From: Candidatus Brachybacter algidus | Lineage (GTDB): Bacteria; Bacteroidota; Bacteroidia; Chitinophagales; Saprospiraceae | Length of the DNA: 64,000 nt | Assembly: GCA_016711705.1 (NCBI GenBank) | Contig: JADJSK010000014.1 | Coordinates: forward strand, 248,001 to 312,000 | Direction: 5' to 3' | Shown: piece by piece, positions 29,651-38,416 of the stretch | Layout: the number at the start of each line of letters is the position of its first letter | Position numbering within the stretch: position 1 is the first letter of the stretch | The notes under the pieces: model-generated | The model's input: the letters and a program-made list of their open reading frames with translations, nothing else | The model's database searches: none | What the model was told of the DNA's origin: nothing | Made by a program: the position numbers and the translations under genes

Positions 29651-30309
29651 TACCTATCACTATCGGACGGAATGAGCAGAATGATGTCAAGTACACTCAC
29701 CCTTCAGTGAGCGGCAACCATGCTAAGGCAATGGTATCTGATGAGGTCATCGAGCTGATAGATCTGCAATCGACCAATGGTACCTTTGTAAATGGGATAC
29801 GCATTTCAAAGTCGGCAGTGGGGACTGATGACCACTTACAGTTTGGAGAGTGTGAGGTATCAATGACAAGATTTTTAGAGCAAATAAGAAAAATATACCT
29901 TGCCAAAAAGACGGACTATTCGAAAGAATTTCGGAAGGTACTCGGCTTATTCTCAAAATATCAATCTGCCAAGGACAAAATAGTAAATCCGCCGCAGTGG
30001 CCCCTATATGCGCGAATAGTCCTTACAGTGGTGGCGATGTTGGTGCTGATATTTACCCACATCATACCCACGAAGTACACAATATATGTGATGATGAGTG
30101 TGGGTTTGTTCTCCATGGTACCTAGTTTATTCGCTCCGTCACCAGCCAAAAAGAATGACCTACTCGATCAACTTAAATTGGACTATGAAGACCGACTCGT
30201 GTGCCCCAAATGTCAGTACAAGCTGATATATCAAAACCTCGCTTATTGGCGGGGCAAGTCACGCTGTGTGAATGACAAATGCACCGCCTTGTATAAAAAA
30301 TTGGGATAA
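29647..30309 (+). CDS. FHA-domain membrane protein with C-terminal zinc ribbon
   Basis: 220 residues. Residues 1-75 are a forkhead-associated domain (ITIGRNEQNDVKYTHPSVSGNHA, with conserved GR, S-x-x-H and STNGTFVNG), which binds phosphothreonine. A charged linker leads to two membrane helices (about 118-160: ARIVLTVVAMLVLIFTHII and IYVMMSVGLFSMVPSLF). The C-terminus carries a CPKC...CVNDKC zinc-ribbon-like pair. It overlaps the LytTR gene by 4 nt. A natural ligand would be a phosphorylated site made by the island's Ser/Thr kinase; this is inference. Confidence 0.85.
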   Translation: MIPITIGRNEQNDVKYTHPSVSGNHAKAMVSDEVIELIDLQSTNGTFVNGIRISKSAVGTDDHLQFGECEVSMTRFLEQIRKIYLAKKTDYSKEFRKVLGLFSKYQSAKDKIVNPPQWPLYARIVLTVVAMLVLIFTHIIPTKYTIYVMMSVGLFSMVPSLFAPSPAKKNDLLDQLKLDYEDRLVCPKCQYKLIYQNLAYWRGKSRCVNDKCTALYKKLG

Positions 30310-30317
30310 AAATAGGC

Positions 30318-30384
30318 TTCGTACATTAAAATAGGTGTTTCGTACAGAATACTAATCTCAGAAGATCGCTGAAAAATATATTTA
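30318..30384 (+). promoter_or_regulatory. Putative LytTR operator 3 and -7 element
   Basis: TTCGTACAT (30318-30326) and TTCGTACAG (30339-30347) are direct repeats with a 12-bp spacer (TAAAATAGGTGT). TATATTTA at 30377-30384 begins 29 bp after the second repeat, the same spacing as at operator 2. The Asp/His-rich gene starts at 30415. Confidence 0.65.
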
Positions 30385-30414
30385 CATCATTAATCACAAT
30401 CAAAAAAATAAAAA

Positions 30415-31083
30415 ATGCAAGAGGAAAAAACCACCGACAACTTTGGAGCAATGGACCATACGACTCCTGAATCCAATGAAGCTTCACGCCCGTCAGATAA
30501 GTTTACTTTTAACCAAAAGGCACTGGTCGGAACATTATTCGGTGCAGGTGGCTTAGTCGCCTTCGTTTCCGCAAAGGATAAGATGTTTGGCACGAATGAA
30601 GCGCCTACTTCCACCTCGGTATCTCCTGATTCTGGTGCGGAATCAGTGTTATCGACAGGGAATGTATCTAATCATACAGCGTCAGAAAGCACGATGGAAA
30701 ATAGCCACTCTTTATTTTCAGATGCATTTGCCAATCAAAGACACCTACAAGGTCCAGGTGGCATCTTCCAACATGATGGCAAACTATACAATACTTTCTA
30801 CAAGGAGGAATATGAAAAAATGAGCGCACAGGAAATAGATAAGTACCAGCATGATGTAGTTGAAAAAATGGGCCCAAAGCTATCTAAAGAAATAGCTCAG
30901 CTACAGCCAAAAGAAGAAATACTCAATCATAAAACTGAATCGAGTGATGTAATGGTGAAAGCAGTTGATACAAATAATGATGGAATCAAAGATACAGAAA
31001 TAACCACTGAGAGACATCATCAAGACATCGTAACAACAGAGCATAAAACCATAACTGTGATGTTTCACAAGGTTGTTGATTAG
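30415..31083 (+). CDS. Asp/His-rich membrane-associated protein, N-terminal part (split by an IS remnant)
   Basis: 222 residues of an unrecognised protein. It has a polar N-terminus, a short hydrophobic segment (ALVGTLFGAGGLVAFVSA, about 37-54) that could anchor it, a Ser/Thr-rich linker, and a charged region (GGIFQHDGKLYNTFYKEEY, then DTNNDGIKDTEITTE with a Ca-binding-like DxNxDG). The stop TAG at 31081-31083 lies inside the inserted element; the true frame is interrupted at 31073 and resumes at 31717. Without the insert the protein would be about 459 residues, ending at 32437. It lies directly downstream of LytTR operator 3 and upstream of a strong terminator, so it is a single-gene unit. 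Confidence 0.65.
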   Translation: MQEEKTTDNFGAMDHTTPESNEASRPSDKFTFNQKALVGTLFGAGGLVAFVSAKDKMFGTNEAPTSTSVSPDSGAESVLSTGNVSNHTASESTMENSHSLFSDAFANQRHLQGPGGIFQHDGKLYNTFYKEEYEKMSAQEIDKYQHDVVEKMGPKLSKEIAQLQPKEEILNHKTESSDVMVKAVDTNNDGIKDTEITTERHHQDIVTTEHKTITVMFHKVVD

Positions 31084-31710
31084 AAATGAGCATAATTATG
31101 TTGTAAATTTAGTAAAGTATTTTTAAAAACCATTGGATTAGTAATAAACAGATCTGGGTTTAATCTAAACCATTTTTTAACGCATCAAAAGGCGTTTTTA
31201 CAGATAATTCTTTTCTTAAGGATCCATGTCTTCGATATAAGTTATAATTAATTAAAAAGGAATCTAAGTCAATAAACATTTTTTCTTTTTGGGTGTATAA
31301 ATTTTTCATAATAGTATTTGATTTTATTATACCATTGGCCCTTTCTACCATGCCATTTGTCTTTGGAGTTGCGGGTTTGGTCAATCTGTGATCAATATTA
31401 AATTCATTGCATAACATATCAAATTTAGATTCCATACTACATGGCTGTCCTTTTTAGACCTAATTAAACTATTAGTAAATTCTAATCCATTGTCGGTCAA
31501 AACATGAGAAATATAAAATGGAAAGAATGATTTGCATAGTGCAAGAAAGTCGGTTGCAGATTGTGCCGTTTTATTTTTATAAACTTTATAGTACATAAGT
31601 CTTGTAGCTCGATCTATAGCAACATATAAGTAATATTTAGATCCATCAAATTTGGGTAAATAAGTCACATCAATAATAAATAACCTGGATCATATTCCTT
31701 AAATTTTTAG
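31074..31710 (-). mobile_element. Internally deleted IS481-like element with 6-bp target duplication
   Basis: CAAGGT flanks the insert on both sides (31068-31073 and 31711-31716) in the same codon phase (C AAG GT). Removing 643 bp (insert plus one repeat) joins the host gene in frame as TVMFHKVLTIKPNE. The element encodes only the DDE half of a transposase on the minus strand; the N-terminal helix-turn-helix half is missing. I could not see clear terminal inverted repeats, so the exact ends rest on the direct repeat. Confidence 0.7.
31160..31691 (-). pseudogene. IS481-type transposase remnant (rve/DDE domain)
   Basis: Minus-strand fragments 31381-31668 and 31160-31435 encode an integrase core: first Asp in LFIIDVTYLP (just upstream of the longest frame), YVAIDRATRLMYYKVY, second Asp in LTDNGLEFTN, then HRLTKPATPKTNGMVERANG with the catalytic Glu. 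The sequence resembles IS481/integrase-core transposases. One base lost in the A5 run (TCTAAAAAGG) splits it; A6 restores KKGQPCSMESKFD. The N-terminal DNA-binding part is absent, so it is inactive. Confidence 0.8.
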
Positions 31711-31716
31711 CAAGGT

Positions 31717-32437
31717 CTTAACCATCAAACCGAATGAAAGTGAGATTCATAATCCTAAAGACATAAATGAAAACCCAACGATACCGACAAACCCAAATAT
31801 CGTCCCGAATTCCAATCCAGTAGCAACTCCAAATGAAACTCCAAAAGGTGAATATGTGCCCAATGACCACCCTACAGATGATCATGCGAATTTCAATATG
31901 GAAGGAGGTAAACCAGCTGAAGTACCGACCGTCGAAGGTGAGCAAGTAGTACAAGATAAACCGGCTGAGTTGCCAACCTTAGACGTACCTCCTATCAAGA
32001 TAGACGATAAGTTTGTACCTGCGCAAGACGACAATTTAGGGCTTCTAAGTGATGATACACATCATGACAAAGCAGTAGCTGTGGCAGATATACCTGAGGC
32101 GCACAATACAAACGATTCTGATGCGACTACTGCGCATCCGATAGAACATAGCTCGACTCCAGAAGTGAAGATAGTAGAAGACCACACACACAAATATAGA
32201 TCATGAAGGTGGTGCGGGGTAGTATCGCATGGCGCACAAGTGCCGGAGATAGAAGTAGTAGATGATCATGGCGTGCCTCAGATTGAGACGCACTCAGACG
32301 CATCAGAGGCGGCTTCAATACCATCGCTGCATGCAGAAGACACGCACATAGATGGTGCCCAGCACGATACCCATCACGATGTTAGTATCGATGCGAATCA
32401 TGCCTCACTCGGTAGCTACTTGGACTCAGTACACTGA
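31717..32437 (+). pseudogene. Asp/His-rich protein, C-terminal part
   Basis: Downstream half of the gene interrupted at 31073. The frame opens as LTIKPNESEIHNPKD and includes 31856-32206 (NDHPTDDHANFNMEGGKP; LPTLDVPPIKIDDKF) and 32240-32437 (IEVVDDHGVPQIETHS; ending SLGSYLDSVH). Two further indels break it: near the CACACACACAAA tract at 32190, and at a G4 run near 32214-32217, where G5 restores GGAGVVSHGAQVPE. The product is very rich in Asp, His, Pro and Thr, suggesting an extended metal-binding or low-complexity tail. No known family. Confidence 0.5.
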
Positions 32438-32447
32438 TGATGATAAG

Positions 32448-32495
32448 AAGAGTACTCTCCAGCAGCATAACAGCTGTAGAGAGTACTTTTTTTTT
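32448..32495 (+). terminator. Rho-independent terminator
   Basis: Stem AGTACTCTC (32451-32459) pairs perfectly with GAGAGTACT (32479-32487), extended by AAG/TTT, with an inner CAGC/GCTG stem, and is followed by nine T (32487-32495). It ends transcription of the Asp/His-rich gene. Confidence 0.85.
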
Positions 32496-32537
32496 AATGA
32501 TGCGCCGAACCAAATTTTTATAACATTTATTTAGGAT

Positions 32538-33059
32538 ATGAATATAGCTTGCCCGCAATGTAGGACACAAAATCCGATTCCCAACGCCGCACAATACCAA
32601 GGGAAGACTATCCGATTTCAGTGCATCAACGCATCTTGTGGCCATACGGTCACATACAGGTTTCCTGCGAGTAATGAGGATAATGACGTCACCTACATTT
32701 CGAGCAAAACGAAGCAAAGAGGAGGAAGTGGCAGGCTCACGGTGTTGGAAAACGAGTTTCATGCTCAATATACCTTCGCGCTAAAGGAAGGTAATCAATC
32801 GATAGGTAGGAAATCACTCAATGCCAAGTCGGAACTACAAATCCAAACCAACGATACTACCATGTCGAGATCGCACTGCCAAATAATAGGACAGAAGAGC
32901 AAGAATGGAGCATCCCTCGAGTTTGTTTTGAAGGATTACAATAGCACAAACAAGGTTTATTTGAATGGAGTACAGTTGGGGCCTGGTCAGGAGGCGTATC
33001 TAAGTCATGGCGATCATATCAAAATCGGAAACAGCCTGCTGTTGTTTGAATATGTTTGA
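32538..33059 (+). CDS. FHA-domain protein with N-terminal zinc ribbon
   Basis: 173 residues. The N-terminus (1-45) has CPQC ... CINASCGH, a zinc-ribbon-like pair of the kind found in MJ0042-type domains. The FHA domain follows (about 75-172): IGRKSLNAKSELQI, MSRSHCQI, DYNSTNKVYLNG, HGDHIKIGNSLLLF. It contains the Arg, Ser and His expected to contact phosphothreonine. It is soluble and cytoplasmic. It has the same two modules as the FHA protein at 29647 but in reverse order and without membrane helices, so the two probably act in the same phospho-signalling circuit. Confidence 0.85.
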   Translation: MNIACPQCRTQNPIPNAAQYQGKTIRFQCINASCGHTVTYRFPASNEDNDVTYISSKTKQRGGSGRLTVLENEFHAQYTFALKEGNQSIGRKSLNAKSELQIQTNDTTMSRSHCQIIGQKSKNGASLEFVLKDYNSTNKVYLNGVQLGPGQEAYLSHGDHIKIGNSLLLFEYV

Positions 33060-33124
33060 AATCTATAAATCAACTTCATTTGAAGCTCTGTAATTGAAAA
33101 GCACATAAAATATACCTAAATAAA

Positions 33125-34126
33125 ATGACAAAATCAATGCGTATCAAGGTAGGAGGTACATTAAGTTCATACAATTTCCTTCTATTATTGTTAATAGTAA
33201 ACATAATGTTTTATTGTCCAGTAAATAGTACAGCTCAAAAGAATAAATCAATCAAGCGACCATGTTATGAATATTCGATATTGTCGAATACTTCTATTGA
33301 AGATAAATTGCTTTATCAATATTGTGGAGAAGGTAATCTTGATAAAGTCAAACAATTGTTTGCCAAGGGGGCCAGGTTGAATACCTTCACGGGTGAAAGG
33401 ACTCCGTTACGGAATGCAATCTCTAGCTACAACCTAGAGTTGGTAAAATATTTGCTCGATAATGGTGCATTGCCTTATCTACCTTATTGCTGGAAAGGTG
33501 AGAATATGTCATATCATTCATCTATATATTTTAAGGATATGGTAAAGGAAATGAAAGATTATAAACTGATAGAAAAACAACTCATATATGCAGATCAGGT
33601 TTTGACGATGGCAATGAAAAAAGGTTACCCTCCAAAGGATTTCGACATTAACGATGATTATATATTTATACTGGAACATTTCAGAAGTTTGTCGTTTTTC
33701 AGGCTTTATGACAAATGGAAAAAAGATGGAGTTGGGTTTAATGATAGTCAATATTTGTACAACCTGGATATTTTCAAATTATCATTGACTGCAAAAGATA
33801 CGGGATTTATTAATAGTTTAATAATTCGAGGTTTGAATGTAAACTGCGATAGAATTCCATACAGCGATAATCAAGGGGAATATACCTTTTTGCCGCTTGT
33901 GTATTATGCAATAGGAAAAAATGATGTGGTTCTGCTTAGCTATTTTTTGAATAAAGGAGGGAATCCCAATTATACCAACCCATTTAGCTCACATTTAGAA
34001 GCATACTGTACACCCCTTACTTACGCCATCCATCAAGGCAACAAGGAGATGGTACAAAAACTCATTGAAAAAGGTGCCTTAATACGGATTAATAACTGTG
34101 GCAGAATCGTCATGTCTCCCCTATAG
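33125..34126 (+). CDS. Secreted ankyrin-repeat protein (frame continues to 34182 after one shift)
   Basis: 333 residues with a signal peptide (YNFLLLLLIVNIMFYCPVNSTAQ) and ankyrin repeats: YCGEGNLDKVKQLFAKGARLN, LVKYLLDNGALPYL, DVVLLSYFLNKGGNPN and GNKEMVQKLIEKGALI. The stop at 34126 is premature: in the next frame RHVSPIDYAMAAGKRD IVEYLLTK completes the last repeat and stops at 34182, giving about 352 residues. Likely periplasmic and protein-binding. No link to a specific pathway is seen beyond its position between the FHA and PP2C genes. Confidence 0.8.
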   Translation: MTKSMRIKVGGTLSSYNFLLLLLIVNIMFYCPVNSTAQKNKSIKRPCYEYSILSNTSIEDKLLYQYCGEGNLDKVKQLFAKGARLNTFTGERTPLRNAISSYNLELVKYLLDNGALPYLPYCWKGENMSYHSSIYFKDMVKEMKDYKLIEKQLIYADQVLTMAMKKGYPPKDFDINDDYIFILEHFRSLSFFRLYDKWKKDGVGFNDSQYLYNLDIFKLSLTAKDTGFINSLIIRGLNVNCDRIPYSDNQGEYTFLPLVYYAIGKNDVVLLSYFLNKGGNPNYTNPFSSHLEAYCTPLTYAIHQGNKEMVQKLIEKGALIRINNCGRIVMSPL

Positions 34127-34252
34127 ACTATGCTATGGCCGCAGGGAAACGAGATATAGTTGAGTATCTTTTGACAAAATAAATAGGTGTCTAAGATACA
34201 GTGTATTATTGATTTTTATTATACATTCCAAATATAAAAGAAATTATTGACG

Positions 34253-34882
34253 ATGAGATTCACTTTGATTTTAATATCACTAATTATTATTATTCCAATT
34301 GCCTTACTAGGACAAAAGAAGAAAATCAATCCGGTGGACACGGTGACCTATAAGTGTGGCACGCTGTCAAATATAGAGTATGATGGCGTTTACTTCAAGG
34401 CAGCTAAGGCAAATATATATTACAATGCAATATCCAAAATATTATTCTCTGGTAGAAGAATAAATGGATATTCAGGATATGGCCCGGCTGATAGATCGAG
34501 CTTTGCATGCGAGCCATTATTTTTTTGGCCATACTCGGTTACAAAAATGCCTTCTATTGATCATATAATAGTTAAAGGGATGAAATATACAGATGCTAAT
34601 GTGTCGAAAAGCATGTTGTATAAAAGTCCATTTTTGAAGGAGCGTGTTTGTGCCCTGACATGCGTCTATTGGTGCAACCCAATTAGCCCAATATCAACTG
34701 ATATGAAAGATTATTTTTATTCTTTTGGCACATCGGTAGCGATAGAACCATTGATCAAAAAAATAGGTGACAATCATTTCAAAATAGGGTTTCCTCAGGC
34801 TTTGATTCCAGGTATTGACTATGCACTTAGTATAGGAGAGGAGATGTTTGTTTTTAGAATTCAAAACCCAAATGTAAAATGA
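34253..34882 (+). CDS. Hypothetical secreted protein
   Basis: About 209 residues from ATG 34253 (an in-frame TTG at 34247 gives MTM). A strong signal peptide (FTLILISLIIIIPIALLGQ) predicts export. The mature part starts with a short segment (YKCGTLSNIEYDGVYFKAA) and has four or more Cys residues but no family I recognise. It overlaps the following gene by 4 nt, so the two are coupled. Confidence 0.65.
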   Translation: MRFTLILISLIIIIPIALLGQKKKINPVDTVTYKCGTLSNIEYDGVYFKAAKANIYYNAISKILFSGRRINGYSGYGPADRSSFACEPLFFWPYSVTKMPSIDHIIVKGMKYTDANVSKSMLYKSPFLKERVCALTCVYWCNPISPISTDMKDYFYSFGTSVAIEPLIKKIGDNHFKIGFPQALIPGIDYALSIGEEMFVFRIQNPNVK

Positions 34883-36009
34883 AATATATGCATACTATAA
34901 TTGCTATTATGATTTTTGGTTGCTATGCGCATGGACAAAGCGACATAATGAAGATAGATGATGAAGAATTTATGATAAATATTTGGAAATCAGACGATGT
35001 CTTAAAGATATCTGTCGATGATAAACAAGATTTAGCAATGAATGGAAAAGAGTGCAATTGTATGAGCGAAAGAGAGGATAGCTATGAATATTGCATGATT
35101 GAAGTCGATCGGGACAATAACCGCTCCATGACTATCATGGATGCTCAATATATAGTAGGAGTGACAAATGGAAAGCCTCATGCATTTTTTCTTTACAATT
35201 ATCCGGAAGGAAGATTCGGTTGGAGATCCACTCCTGATATCTTGAAGCCACATTTGGGATACGTATTCACTTTTCCTTGGACCGATTTGGTCAATAATGA
35301 TACTGAATTTATAAATCTAAAAATAAAAATACGAAGGCAGTTATCGATCACAAAGGGAGATTCTAAAATGTTTACGTATCCGATCGCTGACTCCCCTTCC
35401 GATTCAAGGTGGTATAAAATCAAAGTACCTGCGAGCCAGGTTAAAAAAACCAATAAATACGAACCAATAAGCACGTCAGGAACTGGAATTAAAAATCCTG
35501 AATATTTCGGCGTTTATACAGAAGTAAAGGGTAACTATTATCGAATTCCTCCTTCAACAATGTATAAAGGTGTTGCTTACTATTATGAAAGAAAGTCATT
35601 TAGTCGGCACCATGTCAACTTGCCTGTGGACGTGGGAAAAACAAGTTCAAAAACATCTTTTATGGCTGTTGATAGCCTCCATAGGAAGTTTTATGAAGTA
35701 GATAGAAACCAGGTAACATTCTTATTGAATGGATCAGCTGATCAGATAAATGTCGCAGGGCTTTATGTATTCGCTGCCCCATTGGTAACAAATAATAATA
35801 CGGCCATTTATGGTATCAACCCAGGGGCTGGTACTACCTATACACAACCTGAAGGTTATCGTGTGCTTCCCGGCCCATTAGAAATGGTTCAGCCGTCCGG
35901 TGGTAAGACACTTAGCACAAGCTCAATAAAAGTACAATATCCTCCCCTTAAGGCAGGTTGGTACGGACTCAATTTCGGTGGCAAATGGTATATTGTACAT
36001 GCTATCTAG
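34879..36009 (+). CDS. Hypothetical secreted protein
   Basis: 376 residues with a signal peptide (MHTIIAIMIFGCYAHGQ). The mature protein is rich in aromatic and polar residues, with beta-rich stretches (YFGVYTEVKGNYYRIPPST, LKAGWYGLNFGGKWYIVHA). The last 230 residues look like one or two repeated beta modules. No family recognised. It overlaps the preceding secreted-protein gene and lies 47 bp before the PP2C gene. Confidence 0.65.
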   Translation: MKYMHTIIAIMIFGCYAHGQSDIMKIDDEEFMINIWKSDDVLKISVDDKQDLAMNGKECNCMSEREDSYEYCMIEVDRDNNRSMTIMDAQYIVGVTNGKPHAFFLYNYPEGRFGWRSTPDILKPHLGYVFTFPWTDLVNNDTEFINLKIKIRRQLSITKGDSKMFTYPIADSPSDSRWYKIKVPASQVKKTNKYEPISTSGTGIKNPEYFGVYTEVKGNYYRIPPSTMYKGVAYYYERKSFSRHHVNLPVDVGKTSSKTSFMAVDSLHRKFYEVDRNQVTFLLNGSADQINVAGLYVFAAPLVTNNNTAIYGINPGAGTTYTQPEGYRVLPGPLEMVQPSGGKTLSTSSIKVQYPPLKAGWYGLNFGGKWYIVHAI

Positions 36010-36056
36010 CCGTATAATGCAATTTGATTTTGAGTGTATAAACAAATGAATTATTC

Positions 36057-36762
36057 ATGAAAGTACTTAGTTTTTCGCAGCAAGGGAGTCGAAATTATCA
36101 GCAAGACAACCTATACATTTCGGAGGAGAAACAAATATTTGCTGTATGCGATGGTGTCGGTGGGAGTGCAGATGGATTTCTTGCGAGCAATATGGTTGTA
36201 AATAGTCTCCAAAGCCAATATCCAGGGCATGCGACTCTCCACGACAAAGACTCCATAGGAGATTATTTATTTGATGTGTTGAGCGCATTTCGACATGACC
36301 AATTTGAAGAAATAGCGACGACAATGACCTTTTTGACCATTGTTGGGCCAACTGCTTTTTATACCACATTGGTGATTCAAGGATATTTTACATCAGCCCG
36401 TCCGCAGCAAGTGGTATGTGACGAAAGATCACTCCTACGTTCAAGAACTTTTCGAAGCAGGCATTCTTACTTCCGAAAATGAAATGAGAACACACCCCAT
36501 GAGAAACAGAATTACCAAAGTCATTTCTAATACAAATCCCTTAACACAACAAGATATAGAAATAGAAACAATCCATGATGTATTGCCAGGCGACATGTTC
36601 TTATTGTGCTCCGACGGTGCATTGGAAAGTTTTTCCAATGAAGATTTGGTTTATCACTTTTCTGACAACCATATACCATTAGACCTGCAGTGGAACTCCT
36701 TTCAAGAAATTTGTGCTCAAAATTCGAAAGATAATAACACAGCAATCTTAGTAAGCATATGA
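36057..36762 (+). pseudogene. PP2C-type Ser/Thr phosphatase, frameshifted
   Basis: Open frames 36057-36482 and 36418-36762 plus a middle frame together give a bacterial PP2C of about 235 residues. Metal-binding motifs: NYQQDN near the start, CDGVGG (DG motif), HIGDSRIFYI (middle frame, about 36355-36385), then VTKDHSYVQEL and LCSDGALE, and finally DNNTAILV with the last acidic pair. Two shifts, near 36345 and 36410, are needed. Family members remove phosphate from Ser/Thr kinase targets; this would counter the kinase at 16140. If the shifts are real the enzyme is dead. Confidence 0.75.
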
Positions 36763-36875
36763 GTAAGACAATAGATTACGTTTTGATATTTGCCTTGCGA
36801 CCATTGATGGAAAGTGTTTTTATATTGATCGAAAAGGGAATTTTGTTATAAATTGTCATTGAATCAAATTATTTT

Positions 36876-38330
36876 ATGAAATTATTTCTAATTTTCTTTG
36901 GAGCCATTTATATGCCACTTTCTGCAGCTGCCCAATGCACCCATCCTGACTATGACGCCCTTATTGAATTATACGACTCTACCGATGGACCACATTGGTA
37001 TGATCCAAGTCAAACATGGGCACAAGGTAAGGCGGGGGCAAATTGTGATCCGTGTACTTGGGTTGGAGTAAAGTGTAATGGAGATGGAAGGGTAGAATCA
37101 TTGGATCTAACTAACAGGCAGCTCAAAGGGCCATTGATCGATATCAATCTACCGAGCTTAAAAATCTTAAAACTTAGCGGGAAATTTCTCTTCCCCAATT
37201 CAGATTTTCAAAATATGCCTGAATTGACCTATCTCGAATTGTGGGTGTGCAACTTAAGTGGCTCCATTCCGGATTTTTCAAATTTAGGGAAATTGACCTT
37301 TATGGATCTTAGGAGAAATAATCTTGAAGGAAATTGCCCTAATTTTAGTAAATGCAAAAGCTTAATTACTCTTGCTTTGGAAGGAAACTTTCTTTCTGGT
37401 CCAATACCTTCTTTTGACAATTGTCTGAATCTTAATACACTACATTTGGGATATAATCTCTTTCAAGGACCAATTCCAGACCATAATCACCTTGACAAGT
37501 TGCAGTATGCTGATTTTTTTAACAATAAACTTACAGGTTCAATTCCTGATTTGAGTGGAATGAAAAGTCTAATCGGCTGGTATGTACAAAACAATAATTT
37601 GTCTGGTTGTTATCCAGACTTTATTTGTGATGTATATCTTTTCAATTCAACGAACAATCCCCTCCTTCCTTGGAAAGGTGACCATATCCCATTCTGCAAT
37701 GGTGAATCCCAAGTCGGGGCAGCATGTGATGATGGAAATTCAATGACTACAGCTGATAGTATTAGTGTTGATTGTAAATGTGGGCAACCTGTTTTGACTT
37801 CTGCTCAGCAGGTCTCCATCTGCAATGGCAGTTATTTATCCATCGGTTATCACATATATGATGCGCCGGGAATCTACACTGATACTTTATCCACTGCTAG
37901 TGGTGAGGACAGCATAGTAATCACTACACTTACAGTATTAAATAGCTTTGAAATTTCAGTCCTAAAAGCTATATGTCCGGGCGATACTTTTAATATTGAC
38001 AATGTCGATTACTTTGCTCCTGCAAGTTTTTCAACCACATATACTGGGGTTAATGGATGTGATAGTATTGTAAACTATTCAATCACTTATAATTCGGATA
38101 TCATATGTGGGGATGCAGATTGTAATGTTTTTATACCAAATGTATTCACTCCAAACGGTGATTTGATTAATGATTATTTCACTGTTTTCTCACCTACATT
38201 CAAAGTCTCTGAATTATTAGTTTATGATCGAAAGTCTTCATTGATCTTCAGAGGTGATAAGACGTCAAATCAATGGGACGGTACATTTCGAAATAAATTA
38301 ATGCCATCTGGGGTCTATATTTATTTTTAA
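36876..38330 (+). CDS. LRR surface protein with CHU_C sorting domain (frame continues to 38392)
   Basis: 484 residues in the open frame. Signal peptide (FLIFFGAIYMPLSAAAQ); an LRR N-terminal cap (ALIELYDSTDGPHWYD through CDPCTWVGVKCNGDGRVESLDL); about eight plant-type leucine-rich repeats (LSGSIPDFSNLGKLTFMDLR style); two Cys-containing linker modules (VSICNGSYLSI, KAICPGDTFNIDN); then the CHU_C domain (FIPNVFTPNGDLINDYF, WDGTFRNKLMPSGVY). The last strand is cut: one more T in the T5 run near 38326-38330 gives YIYFLKGSCGNGEI and ends DVTLVR at 38392. It should be exported by the T9SS and act as an adhesin. Confidence 0.85.
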   Translation: MKLFLIFFGAIYMPLSAAAQCTHPDYDALIELYDSTDGPHWYDPSQTWAQGKAGANCDPCTWVGVKCNGDGRVESLDLTNRQLKGPLIDINLPSLKILKLSGKFLFPNSDFQNMPELTYLELWVCNLSGSIPDFSNLGKLTFMDLRRNNLEGNCPNFSKCKSLITLALEGNFLSGPIPSFDNCLNLNTLHLGYNLFQGPIPDHNHLDKLQYADFFNNKLTGSIPDLSGMKSLIGWYVQNNNLSGCYPDFICDVYLFNSTNNPLLPWKGDHIPFCNGESQVGAACDDGNSMTTADSISVDCKCGQPVLTSAQQVSICNGSYLSIGYHIYDAPGIYTDTLSTASGEDSIVITTLTVLNSFEISVLKAICPGDTFNIDNVDYFAPASFSTTYTGVNGCDSIVNYSITYNSDIICGDADCNVFIPNVFTPNGDLINDYFTVFSPTFKVSELLVYDRKSSLIFRGDKTSNQWDGTFRNKLMPSGVYIYF

Positions 38331-38416
38331 AAGGAAGCTGTGGTAATGGAGAGATTAAGTCTTTTAAAGGGGATGTGACATTGGTGAGGTAATTTTAATG
38401 AAATCAACTTATTAAA

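Noticed and set aside
36759..36851. 30-codon frame overlapping the PP2C stop (MSKTIDYVLIFALRP...)
   Set aside because: Short, no recognisable features beyond weak hydrophobicity, and this length is common by chance.
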